Assembly (NCBI GenBank): GCA_934718135.1
Contig: CAKUZW010000003.1
Span: forward strand, 186,001 to 250,000
Reading direction: 5' to 3'
Length of the DNA stretch: 64,000 nucleotides
Source: an uncultured Candidatus Melainabacteria bacterium
Lineage (GTDB): Bacteria; Cyanobacteriota; Vampirovibrionia; Gastranaerophilales; Gastranaerophilaceae
Position numbers and translations under genes: made by a program. The notes beneath the pieces are model-generated. The model saw only the letters and a list, made by a program, of their open reading frames with translations, was not told the DNA's origin and did no database searches. Below, piece after piece: positions 47,071 through 55,740 of this stretch (position 1 is its first letter; every line of letters begins with the position of its first letter).

Positions 47071-48405
47071 TTATAATAAGTTTTTACTATCGCTGTTTAC
47101 GAATGTAAAATCAGGCATCATTGATTTGACCATCATCGCTTGAATTACTTCCGGTGAAAGGTTTTTGTCTTGTCCTGTCATATAAGGAAGTAAATTCATT
47201 AAATCATCATTTGATGATTTTGAACTGCTATCGTTTCCTAACATCATACGCAATTCATCAAGTTCTTTTTGTGATTGAACGAATTCAGGGTCTTGAGAAA
47301 ACTTTTTCATCTCATCAGATGGTGCAACATAAGCAAGTTTCATTGTTCCTAAATCACTTTTTTGATCATCAAAATGCTTGATATCGTTGATGTTGTGCAT
47401 ATCTTTTTCAGGATTGTCTTCGCCTGTATTGATTGATTCTTGAATTTTTCTTAATTGAAGTTGTTTGTATTCTTTGTTCAAATCAGGTGATAAACCATTT
47501 CCGTACGGTGCGTTAATGAATTGATCAAGTTTTTCATCTTGTTGACCGAATGGTAATGAGATACCTTTATTGTCTTTACTATCTGTTCCTTTTGCATTTT
47601 TGTCGTTAGGATTTGTTGAAGCTGCTGTTTTTGGAGATAGCTTATTTTGTAAGTTAACAAGATTTCTGTGAATTAACACATTTGGATCAACCGGAGTCAA
47701 ATCTACATTGTTAGCCACATTTGCATAAGGATAGATTAAATCAGGTTCGTTAACATTTTGGTAACAAGCTGAACTTGCATCAGCATTTTCTAATACACAA
47801 TTTCTTCCGTTTGTTGCATATTTTACAATCATTGGATTTGCATTTAATGAAATTACTTTTTCATAAGCTTTAATTGCGTTTTCTCTATCGCTTACTTTGG
47901 TATAGCACATTGCAAGGTAGTAAAATCCTAAAGTATCATTCGGGTGTAATCTTACATAAGAAATACATTCTTGCATACAACCTGCAAAGTTGCTTTGTTT
48001 ATATTTTGCTCTAATGCTATTCAAAGATGGATTTTGGTAAAAAGATTGAGCTGTTACCCAACCTGCCGGAACTTCAGGGTTTCCATACACTTGACGAGAA
48101 GATTCTCTTAATATTTCATTTCTTCTTTTGGTTGCATTTTCAACTTCACTAGAAGCACTTGAACTATTTGAAGAATAGTTTAATGAAGATTTTGGAACGC
48201 TATTTGCTCCAGAAGATTTTCCACTCAAAGAATTTGAGTAATATTCTTGCATAACTTGTTCTTTTGAGCCATCATCGGAATTTGTCGGATGAGTATCATC
48301 ATACAAATTGTAGTTCTTCAATGGATTGCTCCAACCGTAAGCCATTGAAGTCATTGTATTTAATACCATTACTGTTGCTATTAATAAACCGATTTTCTTC
48401 TTCAT
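47071..48405 (-). CDS. secreted TPR protein
   Basis: A 444-residue exported protein. MKKKIGLLIATVMVLNTMTSMAYG is a signal peptide, cut likely after residue 24; start at 48405 is chosen for AGAGGAT eight bases upstream. A Ser-rich region (residues 45-100) precedes TPR units at about 125-190 (IRAKYKQSNFAGCMQECISYVRLHPNDTLGFYYLAMCYTKVSDRENAIKAYEKVI). The rest is polar with Lys, Asp and Asn and a late LRMMLGNDSSSK. Likely a periplasmic or outer-membrane-associated scaffold. Function unknown. Confidence 0.75.
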   Translation of the reverse strand: MKKKIGLLIATVMVLNTMTSMAYGWSNPLKNYNLYDDTHPTNSDDGSKEQVMQEYYSNSLSGKSSGANSVPKSSLNYSSNSSSASSEVENATKRRNEILRESSRQVYGNPEVPAGWVTAQSFYQNPSLNSIRAKYKQSNFAGCMQECISYVRLHPNDTLGFYYLAMCYTKVSDRENAIKAYEKVISLNANPMIVKYATNGRNCVLENADASSACYQNVNEPDLIYPYANVANNVDLTPVDPNVLIHRNLVNLQNKLSPKTAASTNPNDKNAKGTDSKDNKGISLPFGQQDEKLDQFINAPYGNGLSPDLNKEYKQLQLRKIQESINTGEDNPEKDMHNINDIKHFDDQKSDLGTMKLAYVAPSDEMKKFSQDPEFVQSQKELDELRMMLGNDSSSKSSNDDLMNLLPYMTGQDKNLSPEVIQAMMVKSMMPDFTFVNSDSKNLL

Positions 48406-48505
48406 TATTTTATCCTCTTTAGAATTCTTTTTAATTAAAATATCTTCTACGTCAAGGCTATTATATGATATTAAAAATAATACGTCATAATCCAAATGTA
48501 TGATA

Positions 48506-49075
48506 TTATATTTTTCTCATCGCAAATTTGCATCCGCAATAATTTTGTCTGTACAAATTCAGACTTTTTGAGATTTGGTTTGTTTTTAAAAATCCGTCTT
48601 GTTTCCTGAAATTTGTTGATAAATATTTTAAATTTTCTTTTTGTGCAATTTCATTACCTATTGCAGTGAGTTTTTCATAATTTTTGTGCGGACTAATGAC
48701 CATAGAGGTTGTAAATTCTTCTATACCTAATTTTTTAGCAAGTTTTGCGGTGTTTGTGAGTCTGAGTTCGAAACATTTGTCACACCGTTTTCCTTTTTCA
48801 GGTTCATTTTCTAATCCTTTAATATATGAATAATAAACCTCCGGTTCATATTCTCCGACAATCAATTCACAGCCAAAATGTTTGCATAAAGTTTTTTCTG
48901 CTTCTAACCTTTTGTCGTATTCTTCTCTTGGGAAAATATTCGGGTTATAAAAATACACGACAACAGAATATCCCATATCCTGTAATAAAGATATGGGATA
49001 TCCTGAACAAATTCCACAACATGCGTGGAGTAATATTTTTTTATTAGAACAATTTATTTTTTGGCTCTGCTCCAT
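48506..49075 (-). CDS. queH: epoxyqueuosine reductase QueH
   Basis: Non-cobalamin epoxyqueuosine reductase, last step of queuosine synthesis in tRNA. The 189 residues have the [4Fe-4S] and metal cysteines of the family: LLHACCGICSG (Cys19, Cys20, Cys23), the KRCDKCFELR pair and the C-terminal NYCGCKF. FYNPNIFPREEYDKR and TTSMVISPHKN are further family blocks. It overlaps the upstream VKOR gene by 32 bases. No other queuosine gene is in the window; salvage or genes elsewhere supply the precursor. Confidence 0.93.
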   Translation of the reverse strand: MEQSQKINCSNKKILLHACCGICSGYPISLLQDMGYSVVVYFYNPNIFPREEYDKRLEAEKTLCKHFGCELIVGEYEPEVYYSYIKGLENEPEKGKRCDKCFELRLTNTAKLAKKLGIEEFTTSMVISPHKNYEKLTAIGNEIAQKENLKYLSTNFRKQDGFLKTNQISKSLNLYRQNYCGCKFAMRKI

Positions 49076-50270
49076 GTTTAATTGCCCATTTTTTCAATTC
49101 GTGATAACCTTTTACGCCCATTTCAAAATCATCGCCCATTTTTAGAGCCGGTGTTCCGATTTGTTTGTAATATACAGCGTAGTTAATGTCTTTTTGAATT
49201 GTATCATTTACGGTTTTACTGTGAGCGTCTTTTTTTAGTTTGTCCATATTTAAATCGAAACCTGATTTATTCAAAACATCAATAACTTCATCTTCTGTAG
49301 TTGGTTTCTTTTCAAAGAATAGTGAGTTAACTTCCCAGAATTTTCCTTGCATTTGAGCTGCTTCGGCGTATTGAGCCATAATACAAGAACCATGGTGAAA
49401 TTCTTCTTTCAAAAATTTGTTACAAGTTGTATCTAGTGGTAGAGCGTGGTGCTCAATTCTTAGGTTTTTGAATTCGGTTACAAGTTTGTGAAGCATGTTG
49501 TTACAAGCAAAGCACATCGGACATTTGTAATCTGAATAAATTTCTAGAACTACAGCATCTTTTGAATCAGAACCTAATACATTTCCTTTGATTGCATAAG
49601 GGTTTTTAGCTGATTTTGTAAATTCTCCATATTCTCTGTTGAATTTTAGAGCAGGAGAAAATTTAGCACTTGTAAATGTCCAACCTAAAAATCCACAGGC
49701 ACAAAGCATTACAACAATAAATGCAACTCTATATGGAATTGGTTTTAAGCCGTCAACAAGGTCTAAATAACTTTGTTTGAATGCTCCGACAATACCGCCT
49801 TCAAGTCCTGAAATTGCTACAATTGCAATTGCTAAATCAATTACGTAAGTAATTGCACACATTATACATAGTTTGTGAATTCCAAATAAACTTACGCATA
49901 GTAAAATCATTGAAATTGTGAAAGCAATAATTCCTAATGCTGCGATATAGTGGAATTTATTTTTGAATACTTCTAAAAATTTTAGAAATCTAAATTTTTT
50001 CAATTTATCAACACACAAAAGCATTATGATAAATGAATATAAGAACAATCCCCAATATGCTAAAGGCACCCCTAAAAATTGGGATTCAGTTGTTCTTGCA
50101 ACTCCGTCACAGTCTACAAAATTGCTGATAGAGCAAAAACTTGGTAGTGCATATTGGTTGAAGTTTGCTTCATAATAAATATGTGCCAAATCAATTGTTA
50201 CGATTAATCCGAGAAAAACAAGTATAGAAATAACTATATATTTTTTCAGATTATTTTTTTCATTTTCCAT
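49044..50270 (-). CDS. VKOR-thioredoxin fusion, disulfide bond formation
   Basis: A 408-residue membrane oxidase that makes disulfides in exported proteins using quinone. The N-terminal VKOR part has the loop cysteines Cys46 and Cys54 (SFCSISNFVDCDG), several membrane helices and the quinone-side CIMC at 135-138. After a last helix (about 182-200) comes a DsbA-like thioredoxin domain with the CPMC active site at 250-253 and a cis-Pro region IGTPALKMGD. Start at 50270 follows GGGAGA. Fusion of this kind is known in cyanobacteria and others. A terminator lies just upstream, so it has its own promoter. Confidence 0.9.
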   Translation of the reverse strand: MENEKNNLKKYIVISILVFLGLIVTIDLAHIYYEANFNQYALPSFCSISNFVDCDGVARTTESQFLGVPLAYWGLFLYSFIIMLLCVDKLKKFRFLKFLEVFKNKFHYIAALGIIAFTISMILLCVSLFGIHKLCIMCAITYVIDLAIAIVAISGLEGGIVGAFKQSYLDLVDGLKPIPYRVAFIVVMLCACGFLGWTFTSAKFSPALKFNREYGEFTKSAKNPYAIKGNVLGSDSKDAVVLEIYSDYKCPMCFACNNMLHKLVTEFKNLRIEHHALPLDTTCNKFLKEEFHHGSCIMAQYAEAAQMQGKFWEVNSLFFEKKPTTEDEVIDVLNKSGFDLNMDKLKKDAHSKTVNDTIQKDINYAVYYKQIGTPALKMGDDFEMGVKGYHELKKWAIKHGAEPKNKLF

Positions 50271-50365
50271 TTTAAAAATCTCCCTCATATAGTCCGTTAA
50301 GTACATCTTACATTTTTTGACCGAATTAATCAAGTCGATTAACTGTATGATTATAGTTTTAACCA

Positions 50366-50403
50366 TAAAAAAAGAGTGCCGATATTAACTTTTTTCGACA
50401 CTC
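50366..50403 (-). terminator. terminator of the ACT/symporter transcript
   Basis: Minus strand GAGTGTCGA...TCGGCACTC (nine pairs, one G-U) followed by TTTTTTT. The plus-strand side is also T-rich. Confidence 0.8.
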
Positions 50404-50426
50404 CTTTTTATTTTTTATTTTTAATT

Positions 50427-50702
50427 CTAGATTTTGTGCATATTATCAACAATTTCTTTTTTCTGAACCCAAATCTCCATACCCATTTTTTCTCCACATT
50501 TCATTAGTGACTCTTTGATTTCTTTGAATGAGTATTTTGATTTTTCAATATCGCAAAGCATAAACATTACGAAATGACCTTGCATCAAAGTTTGTTTTAT
50601 ATCTTCAATATTAACTTCGTTTTTAGCCAAAACTGTTGTTACTTCTGCAACAATTCCAACTTTATCTACCCCTGAAACAGTAACAATTATTTGATCTGAC
50701 AT
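50427..50702 (-). CDS. ACT-domain protein (UPF0237-like)
   Basis: A 91-residue single ACT domain: IIVTVSGVDKVGIVAEVTTVLAKNEVNIEDI, then MQGHFVMFMLCDIEKS, the beta-alpha-beta-beta-alpha-beta pattern of small-molecule-sensing modules, often for amino acids. No enzyme is attached. It begins 16 bases inside the end of the symporter gene, so the two are coupled, which fits amino-acid sensing linked with alanine uptake by inference. Confidence 0.87.
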   Translation of the reverse strand: MSDQIIVTVSGVDKVGIVAEVTTVLAKNEVNIEDIKQTLMQGHFVMFMLCDIEKSKYSFKEIKESLMKCGEKMGMEIWVQKKEIVDNMHKI

Positions 50703-52297
50703 GATTCATCCACACCTTTTTTTTCTTCTTCAATAATATCCGCAGGAACCTCAACAGGTTGAGCTTCTGCTTCTGCAATCCAATTTTTATTTACCAATTT
50801 ACCTACTTTATATTTTTGGCAATAGGCTTTCAAATCTTTTTTAACTTCAGGAGCTAAGATATACATTGCAATAATGTTTGGTACAGACATTGCAATCATC
50901 ATTGCGTCAGTAATATTAATAACAGAAGTTACATTCATTACAGAACCGATTACGATAAATGCACAATAGATAAATTGGAATGTTAGAGTTCTTTTCTTTC
51001 CTTCTCCAACTAAATAGTTCCAAGATTTTTGACCGTAATAAGCCCAAGCAAGTAATGTTGATAATGCATATAATAAAACAATTGCAGCTAACAATTTAGG
51101 GAAGAATGGAATTACAGATTGAATTGCACTAGATGTCATTTCAACACCTGAAGTTGAACCTGCATATTGTTTATAAACACCTGTGATAACAATAGTTACG
51201 GCTGTTAATGTACACATAAAACCTGTCATAAACGGTTCCATCAAAGATACAAAACCTTGAGAAATCGGTTCATGTGTTTTTACTGTAGCATAAGCAATTG
51301 GAGCTGAACCTGTACCTGCTTCGTTAGTTTGAACAGAACGTCTTAAACCCATAATCATTGCAACAAACATTCCACCGTAAATTGATTCAGGGTGAAAAGC
51401 CTCTTTTACAATAATTATGCAAGCGTGAGGCAAAGCTTTTATATTAAATAAAATTACAGCCATTGCTGAAATTAAATAAACAAAAATCTTCAAAGGTACG
51501 ATTTTTTCAGTAACCTTAACAATTCCTTTGATACCACCGATAACAATCATACCTACAACAATTGCCATAAGTAAACCGATTACCCAATGGAAATGAGCTA
51601 GAACACTGTGTTCTCCACCTGTTACGTTAATAAATTGGTGAGCGGCTTGGTTAATTTGAATCATATTACCGCCTGTTATACCACCGCAAATACAAAGAAC
51701 TGCGAAGATTACAGCTAAAGGTTGACCTAACCATCTTAATTTTTTACGGGTTAAACCGTGAGCCATATAGTGCATCGGACCACCGGAAATTGTTCCGTCC
51801 AGGTTAAATCTTCTATATTTTACAGCAAGTGCTGCTTCAACAAATTTCAAAGACATACCTAAGATTGAACCAACGATTACCCAGAATGCTGCTCCAGGAC
51901 CACCCATAGAAATAGCAATTGCAACACCGGCAATACTTCCCATACCGATTGTTCCTGATAGGGCGGTCATCAATGCTTGGAATGAAGAAACTTCACCACT
52001 GCCGTCATCATTGGCACCTTGCTCTTTGCTTGGTTTAACAATGCTATGGATTGAATGCATAAATCCCCAAACAGGAATTCCTTTTAAATAAATAGTGAAA
52101 AATAAACCTGCGACTAAAATCCAAAAGATAATTATCGGAATTTCAGCTCCACAAATTTTTATCGGATAGAAAATGATTTCCGCGACTGCGTTAGAAACAG
52201 GTGCAATATGTTTGTCCATAAATGCATCTACATTCATCGCATTTGCACTCTGTATACTGCATAATAGTAACATCAAAAAAGTCATAAATTTTTTCAT
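50687..52297 (-). CDS. sodium/alanine symporter, AGCS family
   Basis: A 536-residue inner-membrane transporter with about eleven helices. The family blocks GTIGMGSIAGVAIAIS and GGPGAAFWVIVGSILGMSLKFVEAALAVKYR, RSVQTNEAGTGSAPIAYA and a late YYGQKSWNYL are clear. It takes up alanine or glycine with Na+. The N-terminal 20 residues (MTFLMLLLCSIQSANA) look like a signal peptide in front of the first core helix, which is unusual for the family. AAAGGAT precedes the ATG. Confidence 0.92.
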   Translation of the reverse strand: MKKFMTFLMLLLCSIQSANAMNVDAFMDKHIAPVSNAVAEIIFYPIKICGAEIPIIIFWILVAGLFFTIYLKGIPVWGFMHSIHSIVKPSKEQGANDDGSGEVSSFQALMTALSGTIGMGSIAGVAIAISMGGPGAAFWVIVGSILGMSLKFVEAALAVKYRRFNLDGTISGGPMHYMAHGLTRKKLRWLGQPLAVIFAVLCICGGITGGNMIQINQAAHQFINVTGGEHSVLAHFHWVIGLLMAIVVGMIVIGGIKGIVKVTEKIVPLKIFVYLISAMAVILFNIKALPHACIIIVKEAFHPESIYGGMFVAMIMGLRRSVQTNEAGTGSAPIAYATVKTHEPISQGFVSLMEPFMTGFMCTLTAVTIVITGVYKQYAGSTSGVEMTSSAIQSVIPFFPKLLAAIVLLYALSTLLAWAYYGQKSWNYLVGEGKKRTLTFQFIYCAFIVIGSVMNVTSVINITDAMMIAMSVPNIIAMYILAPEVKKDLKAYCQKYKVGKLVNKNWIAEAEAQPVEVPADIIEEEKKGVDESCQIK

Positions 52298-52503
52298 TTT
52301 TTATTCTATCCTTTCAGCTGTTAAAAGGTTAAAGCTCCCAATTAGGGTAAATCCAACCAAATTCTACTAATAGTATAGCAAAAACATGCAAATATACACC
52401 TTAATCTTTACAAATGCTTAAAATAACGTAATTTTTACACCTAATTTACAAACTTGTTTAAATGTTTTTCAATGATACAATGTGATAAAAGGGGAATAAG
52501 AAT

Positions 52504-54774
52504 ATGATGAGCCAGACCAAAAAATTATCTATAGCCTTTTATTGGCACATGCATCAACCTGTTTATCAGTTGAGTGCTAATGGTGATTACCTGATGCCTT
52601 GGGTAAGACTTCATGCCGTAAAAGATTATCTTGATATGGCTCTTTGGGCTAAAAAATTTGACAAATTAAAGTTGAATTTTAATTTTGTACCCATATTGTT
52701 GGATTCTATTATTGAATATGCAGAAAAAGATGCTCATGATATTCATTCAAGACTAACGATTACCCCTAAAAATAAGTTAAATGAAGAAGATAAAATTTTT
52801 ATTTTGAATAATTTTTTTGATGCAAATTATCAAACGATGATTTTGACAAATGAGGAATATCATAGGTTGTATCAGATTGTACAAGCTCATGGCACAACAA
52901 ATACTGATATTTTCACAAATCAAGAATATGCTGATATTATGGCATTGTTTAATTTGGCTTGGATTGACCCGTCATTCAAAACTTCTAATAAAGATTTAAA
53001 AAGATTGGTTAAAAAAGGAAAAAATTACACCCTTGAAGATAGAATTCAAATTATTGATATTCAAAGAGATATTATAAGAAAAATTATTCCAACACTAAAA
53101 AGATTAGCGAATAAAAATAAAATAGAAATTACTACAAGTCCTTATTATCACCCTATTTTACCAATTTTGTTAGACTATAAAAATATAAAGAAAAATGCTT
53201 CGGCTGATGATGAAATTTTGAGTTTGAGAACAGAATTGGATGCTAAAGTTCAAACAAAAATGGCATTAGATAGAGTTGAGCAGATTTTTGGAAAGCGTCC
53301 ACGTGGGGTCTGGCCGTCAGAACAATGTGTAAACGGAAAAACTCTTGATATGCTTTCTCAGCTTGGGGTTGAGTGGTCTATTTCTGACGAGGGAATTTTA
53401 GCAAGTTCTATCAATTTTGAGTTTGAACATGATTTTAAAGGTTATTTAAAAGAGCCTTATCACCTTTTGAAAACTTATGAATATAAGACCAAAAATTCTG
53501 ATATAAAAATGATTTTCAGAGATTCAACTATTCATAATTTGATTAGTTTTGAATATCCGCATCACAATCCAATCGCAACAGCAAATGATTTGTATGACAG
53601 AATAAAAGTTATGCAAAGTAAAATTTTATCTTCTCCTGATAAAGATCACTTGTTGACTATAGCTTTGGATGGGGAAAATTGTTGGGAGAATTATTTTGAA
53701 GATGGTTCATCATTTTTGAAAACTCTTTATACTTTGATTACTGAAGATGATACTCTTGAAACGGTTTTAATCAGTGATTATTTGGATAATACAAAAGAAA
53801 ATAAATTACTTCCCAAAATTGCATCAGGTTCCGGATTTAATCGCAATTTCAAGCTTTGGATAGATGAACCTGTTAAGGATTTGGCTTGGACTTATTTAAA
53901 AAGAGTTCGAGAAGATTTTTCGGAATTTGTGAAGCGAGAACCTCTAAATCCGAATATTGAACTTGCAAGAAAAGAATTATTCATCTGCGAAGGCAGTGAT
54001 TGGTATTGGTGGTATGGTGAACCAAATGATTCCGGACGAGATAATATTTTTGATTTCATTTTTAGAACTCATTTGAAAAATATCTATCGCTATCTTGGTT
54101 TGGATGCTCCGCAATATTTGGACGACCCAATTACTGATATTTCGCCATCAAAACCTTCAAAATATCCAAAATCATTGATTACTCCTAAAATAGACGGTAA
54201 AAAAATTACGGATGAAGATGATGAGTGGAATAATGCCGGATGTATTGAAATTCCGGATGGGCCGGTGTTAAGAGAATCTAAACTATTTGAAAAAATTCGC
54301 TTTGGAAATGATGAAAATAATTTCTATTTGAAATTTAATTTGAATAAATACATTAAGGCTAATGCTGAATTGTCAAAACGAACTTATCAAATGTATATCT
54401 ATTTGAGAAAATCAGGAAGAAAACAAGCTCTTGCTCCTGTTCGTCTTATCAATAAAACTCAAAATATTTCGCCAATTTCAATGGAAAAATTCCATAATGA
54501 AATTCAGATTGCGATAAGAAAAGATGCGTTACAATTTATGAGATTAATCAAGGCAATCCCTGGTGATATGTGGGTTTTATCAAATACAAAATCTATTGAA
54601 ACGGCTTATGACGAAGTTTTAGATTTGAAAATTCCGTTTGATTCCTTGGATATCAAAAGCGGTGAAACTCTTGAATTTATTTTTATCAATGCAAATTTTG
54701 GTATAAAAGATTTTTATATTCCAAATGAAATGATTTTGTCTGTGACAAGACCGGCTCTAGTTTTGAACAAGTAA
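52504..54774 (+). CDS. glycoside hydrolase family 57 (alpha-amylase-like)
   Basis: A 756-residue enzyme acting on alpha-glucans. GH57 hallmarks: HMHQP at residues 15-19, GVWPSEQCV with the nucleophile Glu273, LDGENCWENYF with Asp389 as acid/base, and SDWYWWYGEPND. After the catalytic barrel a C-terminal beta-rich domain (from about 560) begins near ITPKIDGKKITDEDDEWNNAG. No signal peptide, so it works inside the cell, for example on glycogen-type storage. Alpha-amylase, amylopullulanase or glucanotransferase cannot be told apart. AGGGGAATAAG precedes the ATG. Confidence 0.88.
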   Translation: MMSQTKKLSIAFYWHMHQPVYQLSANGDYLMPWVRLHAVKDYLDMALWAKKFDKLKLNFNFVPILLDSIIEYAEKDAHDIHSRLTITPKNKLNEEDKIFILNNFFDANYQTMILTNEEYHRLYQIVQAHGTTNTDIFTNQEYADIMALFNLAWIDPSFKTSNKDLKRLVKKGKNYTLEDRIQIIDIQRDIIRKIIPTLKRLANKNKIEITTSPYYHPILPILLDYKNIKKNASADDEILSLRTELDAKVQTKMALDRVEQIFGKRPRGVWPSEQCVNGKTLDMLSQLGVEWSISDEGILASSINFEFEHDFKGYLKEPYHLLKTYEYKTKNSDIKMIFRDSTIHNLISFEYPHHNPIATANDLYDRIKVMQSKILSSPDKDHLLTIALDGENCWENYFEDGSSFLKTLYTLITEDDTLETVLISDYLDNTKENKLLPKIASGSGFNRNFKLWIDEPVKDLAWTYLKRVREDFSEFVKREPLNPNIELARKELFICEGSDWYWWYGEPNDSGRDNIFDFIFRTHLKNIYRYLGLDAPQYLDDPITDISPSKPSKYPKSLITPKIDGKKITDEDDEWNNAGCIEIPDGPVLRESKLFEKIRFGNDENNFYLKFNLNKYIKANAELSKRTYQMYIYLRKSGRKQALAPVRLINKTQNISPISMEKFHNEIQIAIRKDALQFMRLIKAIPGDMWVLSNTKSIETAYDEVLDLKIPFDSLDIKSGETLEFIFINANFGIKDFYIPNEMILSVTRPALVLNK

Positions 54775-54831
54775 ACCGCTTGAAACCAAACCCAGTGCAA
54801 CAACTTGAATAGCAACAAACATTATTCCCAT
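54757..54831 (-). CDS. possible 24-residue membrane peptide
   Basis: Frame of 24 codons (MGIMFVAIQVVALGLVSS then GLLVQN) that is almost one hydrophobic helix, preceded by GGGGAT nine bases before the ATG. It overlaps the last 18 bases of the GH57 gene on the opposite strand. Too short to judge by composition; a single-helix small protein is possible, chance is also possible. Confidence 0.3.
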   Translation of the reverse strand: MGIMFVAIQVVALGLVSSGLLVQN

Positions 54832-54909
54832 CTTTAATCCCCTTTAGTTACATGATATTAAAGACATTTTTTATATTCAAATTGCTAGTTTGTGAACTTT
54901 TGTGAAAAA

Positions 54910-55740
54910 TTACATATCTAATGCAATATCAAGAGTTGGAGCTTTTGCAACTATAGCACTGGATGAGATGATATCAACTCCGCATTCTGCAATAGCTCGA
55001 ACTGTTTCAAGACGTACATTACCGCTTGCTTCAACAATTGCTTTATGGTCAATCAATTTAACCGCAGTTTTCATTGTCTCTAAATCCATATTATCAAGCA
55101 TAATAATATCAACACCCAATGGTAATGCTTCTTTTACTTGGTCTAACGTATCACATTCAAGTTCAACTTTATGAGCGTGAGAAAGGTTTGCTTTGACCAT
55201 TTTAACTGCATTAGTAACAGAACCGGCAACTTGGATATGGTTATCTTTAATCATTGCACAATCAGACAAGTTAAATCTGTGCAAAGCTCCTCCGCCAACT
55301 TTTACTGAATATTTCTCAAAAGCTCTAAAGTTTGGAGTTGTTTTTCTTGTATCAACAATTTTGCATGGCAAATCTCCGATTGCTGATTGATATTTGTGAG
55401 TTTCTGTCGCAATTCCGCTCATTCTTTGAATGTAGTTTAGAGAAACTCTCTCGCCTAGAAGTAAATATTTCCCAGAGCCTTTAAGTTTTGCAAGAACATC
55501 ACCTTTTTTGATTTTGTCTCCGTCTTTAAATAACAATTCAATTTCAACTTTGTCTGACAAAACTTTGAATACAGTTTTAAAAACTTCAAGTCCGCAAATT
55601 ATTCCTTCGCATCTGGAAACAAGTGAAGCGTTAAAAATTTTATCTTCACCAACAATACTTTCTGTTGTAACATCACCAAATCCGATATCTTCCATTAGTG
55701 CAGATTTAACATGATTTTCTACATAAATATTACTTAGCAA
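54910..55740 (-). CDS. nadC: quinolinate phosphoribosyltransferase
   Basis: Makes nicotinate mononucleotide from quinolinate and PRPP in NAD synthesis. The 276-residue protein has MEDIGFGDVTTES, SRCEGIICG, NYIQRMSGIATET, the VDTRKTTPNFR substrate block, KVGGGALHRFNL, KDNHI and EASGNV, all typical. I start at TTG 55740, where AAGGAG lies nine bases upstream; the longer frame from 55782 would lie inside nadB without an SD. It overlaps nadB by 11 bases. nadA is not present in the window. Confidence 0.93.
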   Translation of the reverse strand: MLSNIYVENHVKSALMEDIGFGDVTTESIVGEDKIFNASLVSRCEGIICGLEVFKTVFKVLSDKVEIELLFKDGDKIKKGDVLAKLKGSGKYLLLGERVSLNYIQRMSGIATETHKYQSAIGDLPCKIVDTRKTTPNFRAFEKYSVKVGGGALHRFNLSDCAMIKDNHIQVAGSVTNAVKMVKANLSHAHKVELECDTLDQVKEALPLGVDIIMLDNMDLETMKTAVKLIDHKAIVEASGNVRLETVRAIAECGVDIISSSAIVAKAPTLDIALDM

